This document shows positions 32,868 through 44,230 of a stretch of DNA of 64,000 nt, piece after piece. The translations under genes were made by a program, and so were the position numbers. Numbering within the stretch: the first letter of the stretch is position 1; each line of letters begins with the position of its first letter. The notes under the pieces were generated by a model. The model saw only the letters and a list, made by a program, of their open reading frames with translations. It was not told the DNA's origin and did no database searches. The stretch is from assembly GCA_037355855.1 (NCBI GenBank), contig CM074762.1, positions 2,914,001 through 2,978,000 of the forward strand, in the 5' to 3' direction. The stretch is from Pseudo-nitzschia pungens. Its lineage: Eukaryota; Bacillariophyta; Bacillariophyceae; Bacillariales; Bacillariaceae.

Positions 32868-33806
32868 GTTGCTGTTTGGATATCTTCGTTATGGGACTTG
32901 CTGTATTCAGTAGTATCCGATGTGAAGCGGAGCCGGAGAGCTACTGGGAAACCCTTCGAAAGTTAGTTTGTGGTGTAGGTTGTCGTTCGCACCTGGTGCT
33001 CATTCCAAGTGGACGCTTTGTGACTTCGCTGCCCTACGTTGCACTACTAGTACGTTAACCTTACATACCAGTGGGGGTCTTTCAGCCCGGCGGCCGTTAA
33101 TTTTTTTCGTGCACAACAATTTCCATGCACGCGAACTGACACCCACAAAGACGTCATTGTGTACACTACGAAGAATTCCACGTGGAAGATCAATTTGAAA
33201 AAAGTAGAACAAGTACGGAGATTCGTAGTACTTCTCGTAGTAGAGATTGAGATACTCGTACTTTATACTAATAGTAATCTTACGTACCGTACTTTGTAAT
33301 GCTGAACACTGTTCTGCTAAGACTTTTTCATCCAACCTTTTGCATTATTCTATTATTTTTTGGAAAGAATACGAGGTAAACTGCAAATTTCTTATTCGCA
33401 AGACAGAGTTTCAGTCTCAAAATAATTATCATCCTCTTTCACTAATCTTATCGTTCAAGAAGCTACTACCTCTAAGCAGCGGTTTGCCTCTACGATTGCT
33501 CCCCGGAAAGGCCAAGCAATTAAGAAGTAATTTTTACAGAATTATTTTTGTTCATTTGTTCATGGCAAAGAATTTTAAACACTTTGGTAAGAAACAAATA
33601 CTGGTGTTTGAAACACTAGCTTGAAACACGGAGTAGTATTCATACCGTGCGCGTAGGCAGCCCAACAAAAAACTCACATTTGCTTAGGCACAGATCCCAG
33701 CAGTGCCTCCTACTAGTTACAGTAGTAGTCTGGTATTCAATGTTGTTATTATATCTGGTAGCTGGGTCTCCTCACAACTACAATTAAGTTTTGCTTGTTG
33801 GATAAT
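32868..33806. other. Intergenic region
   Basis: 939 bases upstream of the TPR gene and downstream of the P450 gene. It is AT-rich, with GTTAACCTTAC (33053-33063) and AATCTTACGTACCGTAC (about 33275). No gene is supported. Confidence 0.35.
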
Positions 33807-35771
33807 CTATGTTATTTTTTCCTTTTCAAATCTCCTACTTTCAATTTCCAAGTGCACCCCTCCGGTGGGCAAAACAGTAAACCCAGCTTCCATTTCTATC
33901 CGCAGATCATCTGCATTGTTTGTGTTCTGTAATCTGGTATCAGTGAATTTGTATTCATAGATCACTTTGGCAAGAATCGTCCGTAGATTGATGTGCGCAA
34001 GTGGCCGTCCAAGACAATTCCGAGGGCCTGATGCAAACGGCATGTATGCACCATTGCTTTGTCCAGGATCCTTGAGATCTTTTTCTATCCACCGTTCTGG
34101 GACAAAATCATCCGGCCGTCTCCAAAATTCGGGGTTGCGGTGCAAACTGTATATCCATATGAGTGCATTTGCACCCGCAGGTAATGAAATTGTCCCGTCA
34201 TTGTTTTCACTCGGAATACAAATATCTTCTTGTAAATGACGCACAATAAACGGCGCCACTGGATACAGTCTCATAGATTCTTTTATGACAGCATCCAAAT
34301 ACTGTAGTTTCAGAAGCATTCTCTTGGTGATGACGTGCTCCTTGCTCGTCACAAAATTGTCGTCTGCCTCCAAAACTTCTCGAAGCTCTTTTGCCAGTTT
34401 CTCTTGCGTGTGTGGATAGATGCTCAACAGGTGAAGTGCCCACGAGAGAGTTGCAGCGCCTGTATCCTGACCTGCAAATAATAAGGTGGTTGCCTCGTAC
34501 AGTAAGTTTTGGTTGCATGACTTGCTGCTGAGAGAAGAAGAATCGTGAGAGTTGTAGGGACCTCCCGATTCGCGAAGTCTGGCTAAAGGGGAATTTGGTT
34601 GCGCATCCTCGCAGGCTTTCCTAGCGAATTCGTGAATCGCCACCAAGGTCCGTTTTTCGTCGCGATACATTGATGAAAACGATCGATAACACCATCGAGG
34701 CAGTAAATACCACAGTGACCGCGAATTGGCGAGGACAATCATTCGTATTTTCATGGTAGCAGATAAATATGTGTTCAGCAACGACGAGGACGACGACAGC
34801 GAGAAGTCTTCATCGTCAACTGAAGACAAACTAGCAACTGTGTCGTCTATCGAAGATGCAAGGGAGCTATTTTCAGCAGACACTGCCGTCATATCATCGC
34901 CGTGTTCAGAGTCGCGAACCATGTTGATAGGGAGCAACCAAGGCGGATCAGCATTTGTGATGTAGCGATAAATGAAACCTATTGTAGACCTTTGCATTAT
35001 GGGGACGATATTTGCTGACACGGAACAACGTGAACCGTTGGTCGGTGACTTGTCCTGGTGCAGTGCCTGTATTTGCTGACAGAACGTGTTTGCAGCTCGA
35101 TTTGCTTCGTCCTCGAGTCTCTGCGATAAGTCAGATGTTGACGAAGCCTTCCCTTTGATAAGGTGATGAATAATAGCTGCTCTTTTCGTCTTCCAATCAT
35201 CACCATCTGTAGTGAACACGCCATGCCCCATGAAATCTTTGAAATGATCATAGGACGGAGCTTTTGAAGTGGCAGTTGAATATGCTACCGAGAGACTCGG
35301 TCGACGTGAAACTCCTTTCGAATTCGTGCTTATCCTCCCACTTAGTATTGCTTTAGCAGGGATGGGGTGCGCAACGTGTATCACAGGCGTTGTGACGCCG
35401 TAAACTGTCCCGAACATTCCGTAGGGACCCCCGTGTTGTTTCATTTTTGGTAAAATCCTCGTAACACTCGAAGATGCTAGTTTTCTGTCTTCGTCGGATG
35501 GTCGGTACTCGTAGTTCATGAATCGTGGTCTCCAGTACACTGTCGGTAAGCCACTTCGTTCCAAAAACAACTTCGTCTTCCTTCTCTGTACACAGATCAG
35601 AATGACAAGAAATCCCAGAAAAAGTGCCATCACCACTACTGACTTTGCAGCTCCATTCTCCAAGAGAATACCCCATCGATCCCCATTTCCCTCAGCTCGT
35701 CGCTCGTCGTTCGGCGTGAGGAAAACTGAGTGATCTCTGTAGGGATTCCAATACCATTTCTCTGTTGTCAT
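33807..35771 (-). CDS. Cytochrome P450 monooxygenase
   Basis: A 654-residue single-exon haem-thiolate monooxygenase, probably ER- or plastid-membrane bound. A hydrophobic helix at about residues 42-61 (KSVVVMALFLGFLVILICV) follows a short hydrophilic N-terminus. Diagnostic elements in order are the I-helix oxygen-activation motif AGQDTGAATLSW, the ExxR motif in KESMRLYPVAP, the PERF-like FVPERW, and the haem loop FASGPRNCLGRPLAH with the Cys ligand. A Ser/Asp-rich insertion (SSASSIDDTVASLSS-like, about residues 285-330) makes the protein longer than the usual 500 residues. Family membership (CYP4-, CYP97- or diatom-specific) cannot be settled by eye, so no substrate is proposed. Confidence 0.88.
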   Translation of the reverse strand: MTTEKWYWNPYRDHSVFLTPNDERRAEGNGDRWGILLENGAAKSVVVMALFLGFLVILICVQRRKTKLFLERSGLPTVYWRPRFMNYEYRPSDEDRKLASSSVTRILPKMKQHGGPYGMFGTVYGVTTPVIHVAHPIPAKAILSGRISTNSKGVSRRPSLSVAYSTATSKAPSYDHFKDFMGHGVFTTDGDDWKTKRAAIIHHLIKGKASSTSDLSQRLEDEANRAANTFCQQIQALHQDKSPTNGSRCSVSANIVPIMQRSTIGFIYRYITNADPPWLLPINMVRDSEHGDDMTAVSAENSSLASSIDDTVASLSSVDDEDFSLSSSSSLLNTYLSATMKIRMIVLANSRSLWYLLPRWCYRSFSSMYRDEKRTLVAIHEFARKACEDAQPNSPLARLRESGGPYNSHDSSSLSSKSCNQNLLYEATTLLFAGQDTGAATLSWALHLLSIYPHTQEKLAKELREVLEADDNFVTSKEHVITKRMLLKLQYLDAVIKESMRLYPVAPFIVRHLQEDICIPSENNDGTISLPAGANALIWIYSLHRNPEFWRRPDDFVPERWIEKDLKDPGQSNGAYMPFASGPRNCLGRPLAHINLRTILAKVIYEYKFTDTRLQNTNNADDLRIEMEAGFTVLPTGGVHLEIESRRFEKEKIT

Positions 35772-38460
35772 TTTGGTAGAGGAGAATAGGTGACCATTGA
35801 AGATCCTTCGTTTGTCACTCTGGATGGGGGCAAATTACAGCGCTGGATCGTGCTCTTCGGATTGATGAGATGGATGAAAATAAATGATAAGTGTGGCGTT
35901 TCAGTTCTCGGTTTGACGCAGACGTGTCAAACATCATCCACCCACCCGCATCCCTCCGCCGATGCTTCGATTTTGATTCGATGGTGCGCGCACAAAAAGA
36001 TTTGCATTCAATCTTTCGCACGGGACCAATCCATCAAATCAAGACGCCGACACAAACATCAGATTTGGTCCCCGGGCCCTGCTGAACAATGCTTCAAGAA
36101 ACAGATAATAGTAGTAAGGTTAGTACGGTATTTTGCAGACAAACGAATTACTATGTGATCAAATTTCTTGTGTGGTTTTGGAAACTAAGAGTCGAATTGA
36201 TATATTTTCATGTAAATGCTTGCTGCTACTACTATCTACGAGTGATGAATCCTCATTGAATATGGTGCTGATCGAGTTGGGTATTTTTTATCTTCTTGCG
36301 GTTAGATTTGCCTCCTGCTACTAGTACAGCCAACATTATGATTTTTTCCGATTATGCTCCACGTCATGGATACTTACATCACAGCTGTCCTTATCATCAC
36401 CATGCTGTCACTGTATCTCCAAGTTTACATTTGGATCAGTCACCTTGCGGCTCAAGCTTCATTCCAAGTTGCTTTCTGAGTTTATTTTGCATATTGTTGT
36501 ATGTGGACCACTCTAGTAGTAACTGTGAATACTTGTTCAGCAATCAGCTACTAGAGGGTGTAAAATCTGCACAATTTGATTAGACCAATAGAAATTTTCC
36601 AAGCTTTTTCATATCTGGCTCTTTCAGATGACAAACAAAGAAGCAGAATTGTATCAATGAAGATTGGTAAAGGATATGTAGTAGGGTGAAGCTGAAGAAT
36701 ATTTTCAGTTCATGTTCCCGTGTGGACTAGACACAGAATAGCAACATTGCATCTTTTTGGAGTGATTGTATTCTTCATAGTAATGATTAATGATCGATCA
36801 TTGATAGCTCTCTAACTACTACCATTGGTAGTCCTTGCTAGTAGTACTAGTAGTGGCTTAATGAGAAATAGAAATTTCCAATAATGTCAACAAAACATGT
36901 GCCGAACAATTCACTACAACATGTAAAGCAAGTTCATTTCAAATAAAACAAGTGCTAAAGTGTTGATATTAGTACCGAAGGAGTTGTCAAGTTGACATGC
37001 CAGAGTTATCATGGTTCATACTGCTGGTATCATGCCCAAAGAAGCAAAAAATTGTGCCGCTCTGGGTACTGGAGTACATTCTGCAAGGTTCTAGTAGTTA
37101 GTACATGTGCCGTTCATATTTTCACCAATACAAGAATTTCTGCCGACTGGTGAATTGCCGTGGAATGAAATTGCTATTTTGCCAATGCTATCACACTTGC
37201 GAAAGACAATATTCTGCGTCACAGATACCAAACGTTAATGCGCCAGTCACGCCCCGTCACCTCCGTGGTGATTGCTACACTAGTACTGGTGCCGGTGCAA
37301 AGGAGCTCCAGATCTGCATGAAGATGAAGGCATGCCCTACTAACCACAGAGAGCGGAAAGAGACGAGGACGAAAAATCACGCACATTATCGGAATCTGGC
37401 GTTGAACGCCCCTTCCTGATTTTTTCTTCCCATCCTGTTCTACCGGTAGTTCTTTTGCGGTTCGCGGATTATGCATATATATTATTTTGAGATAGTTTTT
37501 TCTTACTTGACTATTGCGAAACGCTCAACTATCCATTCATCACGACTTCAGAAGAAAATACAGTAACAGAAGAAGTAAGGTTACAGGTACTAGCACCGTA
37601 CAGGTAGCTAAACGAAAAGCACAAGTACATAGTAATAAAAAATTGAAGTAAATACGAAGTAGTAGTAATACAGTACCGTAACTTCGTAATAATAATATTG
37701 GGGACATGCGAAATGAAACAGATGAACCATTCGTGTAATTTTTTGTACAACAATCAAATTTAGGCCATTCAAAAGTTGGTAAGGTTACGTGCACTTTGTT
37801 TTTACCAAACTTTTACGAATCAATCTACACGTAGTAGAAGGTAAGTTATCGTTTACTAGTAACCTTACGTTCAAATCAAGATCATACTACCGGTACTTAC
37901 AGGTACATGGTTCGTACTACAGTCCTTCAGAGAACCACGGAAAGCCGTTGATTCTCCAAAAGAAAATCTCTCTCCACGTGGATGTTACATCTCTCGAAGC
38001 ATACCGAATTTAGTGTTATGACCTTACAGATTTTCCGGTGGTAATCTTATGATTCGACTCCGTGCATTCTAGTGCGGAACAAGAAGAATAGAGGAGAAGC
38101 TTTCGACGATGCAATTATGACGCATGAATCAAGGAAGATTCACACCCATTCGCCAATCAATGTGTCTGTAGTCGCCTTGGATCCACGGCATTTCTAGTAT
38201 GGGATTCGTCCCAGCTGCTCTTCTCCGTGCAAGTTCATACGAGCCGAAAATTCAAAATGCCCGAAACAACTTTTTCCTTCCTGAACCATCAAAAAGAATC
38301 GTTTCCGACAGATTTCGACACATCCATCATTTTCACATTATTTTTTATTATTGATTTCTCTGCAGGAAAAGCGTTCGACCTCAGGGAATTAATTACTAAT
38401 CACACCCCCGTGTGCTATTAACAATTACCCACACCCGAAAGAATAAGAACCACTCTCACC
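35772..38460. other. Long spacer without recognisable genes
   Basis: About 2.7 kb between the divergent P450 and SLC37-like genes. It is AT-rich, with many ACTAGT/TAGTAGTA short repeats (for example 36815-36855). Copies of GTAAGGTTAC-type motifs lie at 37575-37584, 37779-37788 and 37859-37868. Open frames of up to about 120 codons exist but look random. It may hold promoters, an undetected ncRNA or decayed mobile DNA. Confidence 0.5.
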
Positions 38461-40303
38461 ATGTCTGAAAACAAGCCTCTTGTCCAAAGTGACGAGGAGA
38501 TGCAGATGCTCAAAAGGTTGAAGGCATACCAACCGTAAGTCATTTTCTAATCCAATGATCTTCCCAAAGCGCATTCACCGTGATGTCTGTTGTCTTGGTA
38601 TGCCGACAAAATTACGCATCTGAAAGAATGCGCTGGAGCACGCAGATGTTTATCATATTCTATCCACAGCTACTCGCAAGGGTGACTCGAAGCGAAATGA
38701 CCACAATGCTCTTTTGGAAATCACCGAAAAAAACGCATTGGTTTGGATATCGATATCAATTTTCACGACGTTCACTCACAGTCTTCTTGCACCTCTTTTT
38801 TCTCCAACACGAATGTCGGTATTGCCGTCGCAGATTTGCCTTCTTTGTCACTTTTGGAGGTTACTTCATGTCTCACTTTGTCCGAAAGAGTTACTCTACC
38901 GTCAAGCAGCAACTCCAGAACCAGGCTGGATACTCTCCCTCTATTCTTGGTGCGATGGATACAGTCTTCATGCTTACTTATGGTGCTGGAAATGTTATCA
39001 ACGGAAAGCTTGGTGATACCTTCAACCCTGTCACAATTCTCGCAATTGGTCTTTGGGGAAGCGGTGCCTGTCTTATTGTCTTGTCCGGTGCCGTCTTGGC
39101 CGACTTGGTTTCCGTCAGTGTCCTCCTCGCCAACGCCACCATCCTTACTATTTTGTTCCTATTCGGATTCTTCCAGGCTACTGGGGGACCTGTCGGAACA
39201 GCTGTCATGGGAAACTGGTTCTGCGATGCCGATTCCGTCAGAAACCGTGGTGTGATTTTCGGTTTCTGGACTTGCCATCAGTACATGGGTGATATCACTG
39301 CTGGTCTTGCCACCGCTTGGATTCTAGGGGCCGGACTTTCCTACATCTGGGCACTTTTCCTCCCTGCCGTGGCCAACATTCTCTTCGCCTTCATCACCAT
39401 CCGGCTTGAAGCTGACCCATACAACATGGGAATCATCACCCCCGAAGTCAAGATTCGTCAAGCGAAGTACGAGGCCAAGAAAAAGGAGATGGCCGAGAAG
39501 GGAGAAACCATCGAAGAGGATGCTGGTCCTCAAGCTATTTCATTCGCCGATGCCTTCCGCATTCCTATGGTTGCCAACTACGCCTTTGCCTTTGGTTTCT
39601 TCAAGCTTACCAACTACTGCCTGTTTTTCTGGCTCCCATATTTCTTGGGAAAGCACTTTGACCCCGTCACCGCCAATCTTATCGCCTCCCTTTACTCTGT
39701 TGGTATGATGCCCGGAGGTATCATTGTTGGTTATGTTTCCGACATGTTTGGAGGTCGCCGTGCTCTCGTTATTGGAGTTTTCATGGGATTGTTGATTGTC
39801 TTTTTGGCAGTCTTTGCCAAGGTCTCAGAATCTCCTGACTTGAACCCCTCCGTCCTTCTTTTCATGCTTGGCTGCATGGGTATTCTTGTCGGAGGGTAAG
39901 TGCAATATCTTGCTGATGAGAAAGCTTGGGAAATGGCCTCTTGCACGCTTTGCAATCTAACCACAAACCTTTTCGATCCGTCCCGTTCATAAAATTTCTC
40001 GGTCAACCGATGTCAAAAATCTATTTTTCAATTTTCAGACCCAACAACATCATCACATCCGCTGTTGCCGCAGATTTGGCTTCTCATCCTTCCGTTCGTG
40101 GAAGCAGCAAGTCTCTTGGTACCGTCACCGGCCTCATCAACGGAACCGGATCTTTCACTTCTGCCATTGGACTCTTGGCAATTGGCCCTCTCCAAACTGC
40201 CTTTGGTTGGTCTGCTGTATGGATCTACCTCATTGGATGCACTGCTACTGGTACCTGTCTCATGGGTTCCAAGATTTATGCTGAGGTCGTCGGTGCCAGC
40301 TAA
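38461..40303 (+). CDS. SLC37-type sugar-phosphate/phosphate exchanger (MFS)
   Basis: Three exons: 38461-38534, 38834-39895 and 40039-40303 (466 residues). Donors GTAAGT and GTAAGT and acceptors GCAG and TCAG are phase-consistent throughout. SLC37/GlpT-family proteins exchange glycerol-3-phosphate or glucose-6-phosphate for phosphate across internal membranes. Supporting motifs are FGGYFMSHFVRKSYSTVKQQL after the first helix, GNVINGKLGDTFNP, the middle-loop EADPYNMGI and PEVKIRQAKYEAKKKEMAEKGE, the second-half VGYVSDMFGGRRAL, and the final GGPNNIITSAVAADLASH. The last element is very close to the SLC37 signature preceding TVTGLINGTGSF. Codon use is biased toward C-ending codons, suggesting good expression. 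The exact substrate and organelle are unknown. Confidence 0.85.
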
Positions 40304-40743
40304 GAATCTTTTTTTCAACCCTGTAAATAAGTAGTGACAAATACACACAATCTACGCATATTTAATAGAGAACAACAAACTTTCAAAATAGTAATACAGA
40401 GAAATTGGTTCTTCGGAAATATTACAAAATGGGCAAGTGTCTGAAGAAGTGTTGTCTCCTGTACCGGTGGTAGTGTGTTTGATTGTGCTGCGTTCGAGAG
40501 AATCTTGAACAAACTTTTGCGAGTACGTACGTTGATCAAATTGAGATTGGCTTACGGGAAGTTGTTATGGACGAAGACTGCATCCAATGATTTTTTGTGC
40601 AACTTAATCCCATGGATGAAACGATGAAACTGATGCTTAAAATAATTATTTCCATTTTGGTCTGTTTGAACTAAGTTGGAAATAATTCCGACCAGACGAA
40701 TTAAGTCAAATCACAAGCTTGCGACCAAGTACAAACAAAGCGG
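40304..40743. other. Spacer between convergent SLC37-like and NOP2 genes
   Basis: 440 bases of AT-rich 3' flanking sequence; nothing else is recognised. Confidence 0.35.
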
Positions 40744-42730
40744 TTACTCGATCTTTCTCCTTCTTGGTTTGGTCATCTTGGCATTTTGTTGCTTCTTTTT
40801 CTCCTTCTTCTTAGTGTTCAAACTTTTGGGTGGCACAGAAATTTTCTCTCTCTTTGTCTTTTTGATAGCATTTTCTTCTTCGGTCTTTCCACCCTTGCGC
40901 TTTTTCCCTTTCTTTTGAGACGTCTTCTTTTGCTTGTTTTCGTCCTTCTTTCCCTCGTCCTTTGCAACGACCTGATCCTCTACGACTCCATTCTCCTTTT
41001 TCTTTTCTTCGCCCTTTTTCTTGTCACTCAGTTTCTGGATTTTTGCTACGTAAAATCCATCCATGTTGTGAACATGTGGATAGAATCGTCGGGTCTTCGC
41101 AACAGATGGATGGAATCTTTTTTGTTGGTACCTTGTAAATGCAGGTGTACCTATGTAGAAATTGATCCAAAAGGAGGAACACTATCTGTGAGATAATACT
41201 ACGCGATTCGCTCCGCTGTCAACCACAGGAAACACTTTGAAACTTACCGAAATCGAGCTCAGTGTCGATGATCTTTATGTCTCTCTTTTCGAGAGCATAG
41301 TTGACAACCTCTTCATTCTCTGCTACGCTGATACTACAAGTCGAATAAACCATGACACCCCCAGTCTTACTCTTGTGGTTCAGCACATCGATTGCTGCCA
41401 ACAAAAGTTCTTTTTGTAGATGAGCTGTTTTCTTCACGTCAACAATCGTTCTCTGAACTTTCACACTAGGATCACGACTGATCACCCCCAAACCTGAGCA
41501 GGGCGCATCAAGTAAAATTCTATCGAATTTGTACTGCTGGAAGAGTTTGGCGAGCTTTCTTCCATCGTGCATGCAAGTGATGACGTTTCTAACACCCAGT
41601 CGATGCATGTTAGCAACGGTTGCCTTTTGACGGTCTGCTCTCAGATCATTCGCAAAGACGACTCCGGTATTCCGCATCAATTGAGCGATGTAAGATGTCT
41701 TTCCTCCGGGTGCAGCTGACATGTCGAGCACGCGCTCGTTGGGTTGGGGAGACAATGCCAATACTGGACACATCGAAGCGGCACTTTGGAGCATATAGTG
41801 TCCACTCAAGTATTCAGGCGTGGCACCAATAGGAACCGGGCTTTCCATAATTTTCAATCCAACCTTGGACCAACTTGCGAGAGGATCGAGCGAAACTCCT
41901 CTCTTCATGAGGGCGAGAGCAAGATCCTTTCTTCTGGTTTTTAGCGTGTTTGTTCTGATAACCATAGGTCGTACTTTGTCGGAGTAATCTATAAACTCGA
42001 GGCATTCCGAAGGACTGAACATGGTGAGGAAGTATTCAACCAATTCGGGAAGGTAACCGTATAGTTCGGCAATGAACAATCCCAATTGGTCGACATATTC
42101 CTGCCTAGAACGTCCTGGTTCTCTACGTGTCTTAAAGTCCGCCAACACCTCCAGAATCGAGTCGATATGAGATTTCAGTTCCGACGGCGGAACAACGCGA
42201 TCGATATCTCTCTCTAGTTCCTCTTTTGTAGGTAGGTGATAAACCGACGTGCTCGTTGCAATGGTGTGTCGGTATTCTTCTTCTGCTTCCTCCTCCTCTT
42301 CCGCACGTCTAGCATCTAATAGACGAGACTGTCTTTCGACTTCCATTTCTTCGTCATCGCTTTCGTCGTCATCATTTCCAAAATTGTCGCCAACCTCGTC
42401 AACATCTTCCTCATCGTCAGAGTCGATCAATGTTTTCTTTGGTTTCAACCACGATGCATTCTGGTCGGAGAAAACTTTTCCTGTCGGTTGTTCTTCGTCG
42501 TCACTACCGCTTTCTTCGTCGCTGCCGCTTTCTTCGTCGCTAGAACTACCGCTCCCACTTTCTTCTTCGGAAGAAGATGGTGGATCATCGACTGGTTCTT
42601 TCTCCTTCTTTCCCTTTGCTAGACTTTTCTTTGTTACTTCCACCATAGATTCTTCGTCCTCTTCCTCCTTTCGAATCCTCTTCGCAGGAGACCGGCTCTT
42701 TGATTTCGATCTCGACTTTGCTTGAGCCAT
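40744..42730 (-). CDS. NOP2: NOP2/NSUN1-type rRNA cytosine-C5 methyltransferase
   Basis: Nop2 methylates large-subunit rRNA (C2870 in yeast 25S) and is needed for 60S assembly in the nucleolus. Two exons, 42730-41248 and 41150-40744 (629 residues). The 97-base intron begins GTAAGT and ends TAG, and the join reads [21 protein letters not shown], as in Nop2. The N-terminus is Ser/Asp/Glu-rich and basic. The SAM site shows [17 protein letters not shown], motif IV is [17 protein letters not shown] with a catalytic-cycle Cys, and motif VI is VYSTCSI with the second Cys. The C-terminal [21 protein letters not shown] is diagnostic of Nop2 rather than other NSUN proteins. A Lys-rich tail of about 95 residues follows. 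Confidence 0.93.
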
Positions 42731-44230
42731 TTTCCTTGAACAGTTTCAGTATTTTTTATCTTGTCGTTGTTCAATGGTCAAAATCGGATGCAGTGACTTG
42801 TATCGGAGAACAGTAAGGTTTAGAAAGTAATTAGTGCGGGTACTTACGCTCCTGGAAGATCAAGACCACCTTACCGTCTTCCATACCGGTAGCTTTCCGA
42901 TTTTCGCTTGAAAACTGAATTCGGTAACTTAGTACTCGTAGCTAAGGTTACTGATGATGATCTCGTTCCCATACCGTAGCTCACTTCAGGCTCTCTTGGC
43001 GCAAAACTGTAATTTTTTCACTGGCTGGAAATAAAATTCAGCATTGAATATCGGACGACGACCAGGCGGATCGTTCCATCCCACATACCTGCCGTATGAG
43101 TATATCCTAGTACACGTAGTGGGTAAGATTACCAGTAAATCTATATTAGTAGTAGGAGTAACCTTTTAAGTATCCACTGTCGAATGAATGCCAGCAAGGA
43201 AAGAATGATTCCGGCGGATGTGTCATCCCAAGCGACTCGAAAAGACAGCAAGACGAACAACTTACTGCTTTAGCTCAGCTCCTGATTGATGGTTATGATA
43301 ATCAGTCAAAGGTACATATTGTTGTTGTCCTCTGTTGGTTGGTGGCGAGAAGAGGAATTATGATTTTTCAGAAGAAGGAGGAGCAGGAGGCTGTGGTCAC
43401 AGAAGGGTACAACGTAGTAGTGCTAGCAGTACGATGAGGAACAACAACATCATGCACAAAATAGTACAGATGTCTAGAGGTGAAGGGAAGTCGTAAAGCT
43501 AGAGGAGGAGGTGAAAAAAGCTGTAGCGAACGCAAAGATCCCGAAGGCAGGCTCCCGAACCTACCGTACTACGGTGATGCTTTTTCTATCATCTTGCTTG
43601 CCACCATGGTGAAAGGAAGAACAAAAATTGAACAGTGGCATTTCGGTGCTAATGAATTAAAATGATGAGACCTCTTATTTAGATTTTTTGTTTCTTCGGA
43701 TTTGGAATGAGAAGATTCCTCCATCGTTAGCCCGGTGCCTTACTGTACCGTACGTACGGTATTCATCTTACCTGAGTCCAAACTCTTATTAAAAAAGTGT
43801 ACTGCTAGAAAATTATTACGTACAAGCAAGGTTAAGGTTACCGGGTACACCTATCGAACCAAGCCGGCTTAAAAGGCACTTAAGAAGAATAATTACGAGT
43901 AAGTTACGTAGTAAAAGTTAAGACTTACCCGTACTATTTTCTATTTTTTCTTATTGCAATAATTACCGTACGGTACACGTACAAGTAATCTTACTCTACC
44001 ATGTTCTCACGTCTCGATCACTTTGTTTGTTTGTGAATGACATGTGTGGTATTGAGTATCTTTTCGATTTTCGGTCTAGTTTTTTTTGGAGGTGCCCAAG
44101 AGATCATCCCTGGTGTCAAAAGTGTTTTGGGAATTGAAGATACTGCAGTGATCGGTATTATTTGCTTAGCAGCTTCATTCATCTGTGAGTTTTGTCAAGG
44201 GAGGCAAATGTGGATACTATAGCAATAACC
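42731..44230. other. Divergent spacer with GTAAG-TTAC motifs and one short hydrophobic ORF
   Basis: 1.5 kb of AT-rich sequence between NOP2 and the duplicated-domain gene. It has many GTAAG/CTTAC-type elements (about 42811, 42951, 43120-43160, 43830-43850, 43900-43935 and 43960-43995). A short open frame near its end is listed separately. No RNA gene is seen. Confidence 0.45.
44037..44222 (+). CDS. Possible small two-helix membrane protein
   Basis: A 61-codon frame starting ATG, with two hydrophobic stretches (CVVLSIFSIFGLVFFGGA and AVIGIICLAASFICEFC) around a polar loop. An upstream in-frame ATG at 44001 is separated from it by one TGA. It ends only nine bases before the next gene's ATG. 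It could be a small gene, an uncharacterised exon with a donor at GTGAGT (44184), or chance. I recognise no family. Confidence 0.25.
   Translation: MTCVVLSIFSIFGLVFFGGAQEIIPGVKSVLGIEDTAVIGIICLAASFICEFCQGRQMWIL

Noticed and set aside
35790..36158. 122-codon plus-strand frame in the long spacer
   Set aside because: No domain, no codon bias and no splice partner; consistent with chance.
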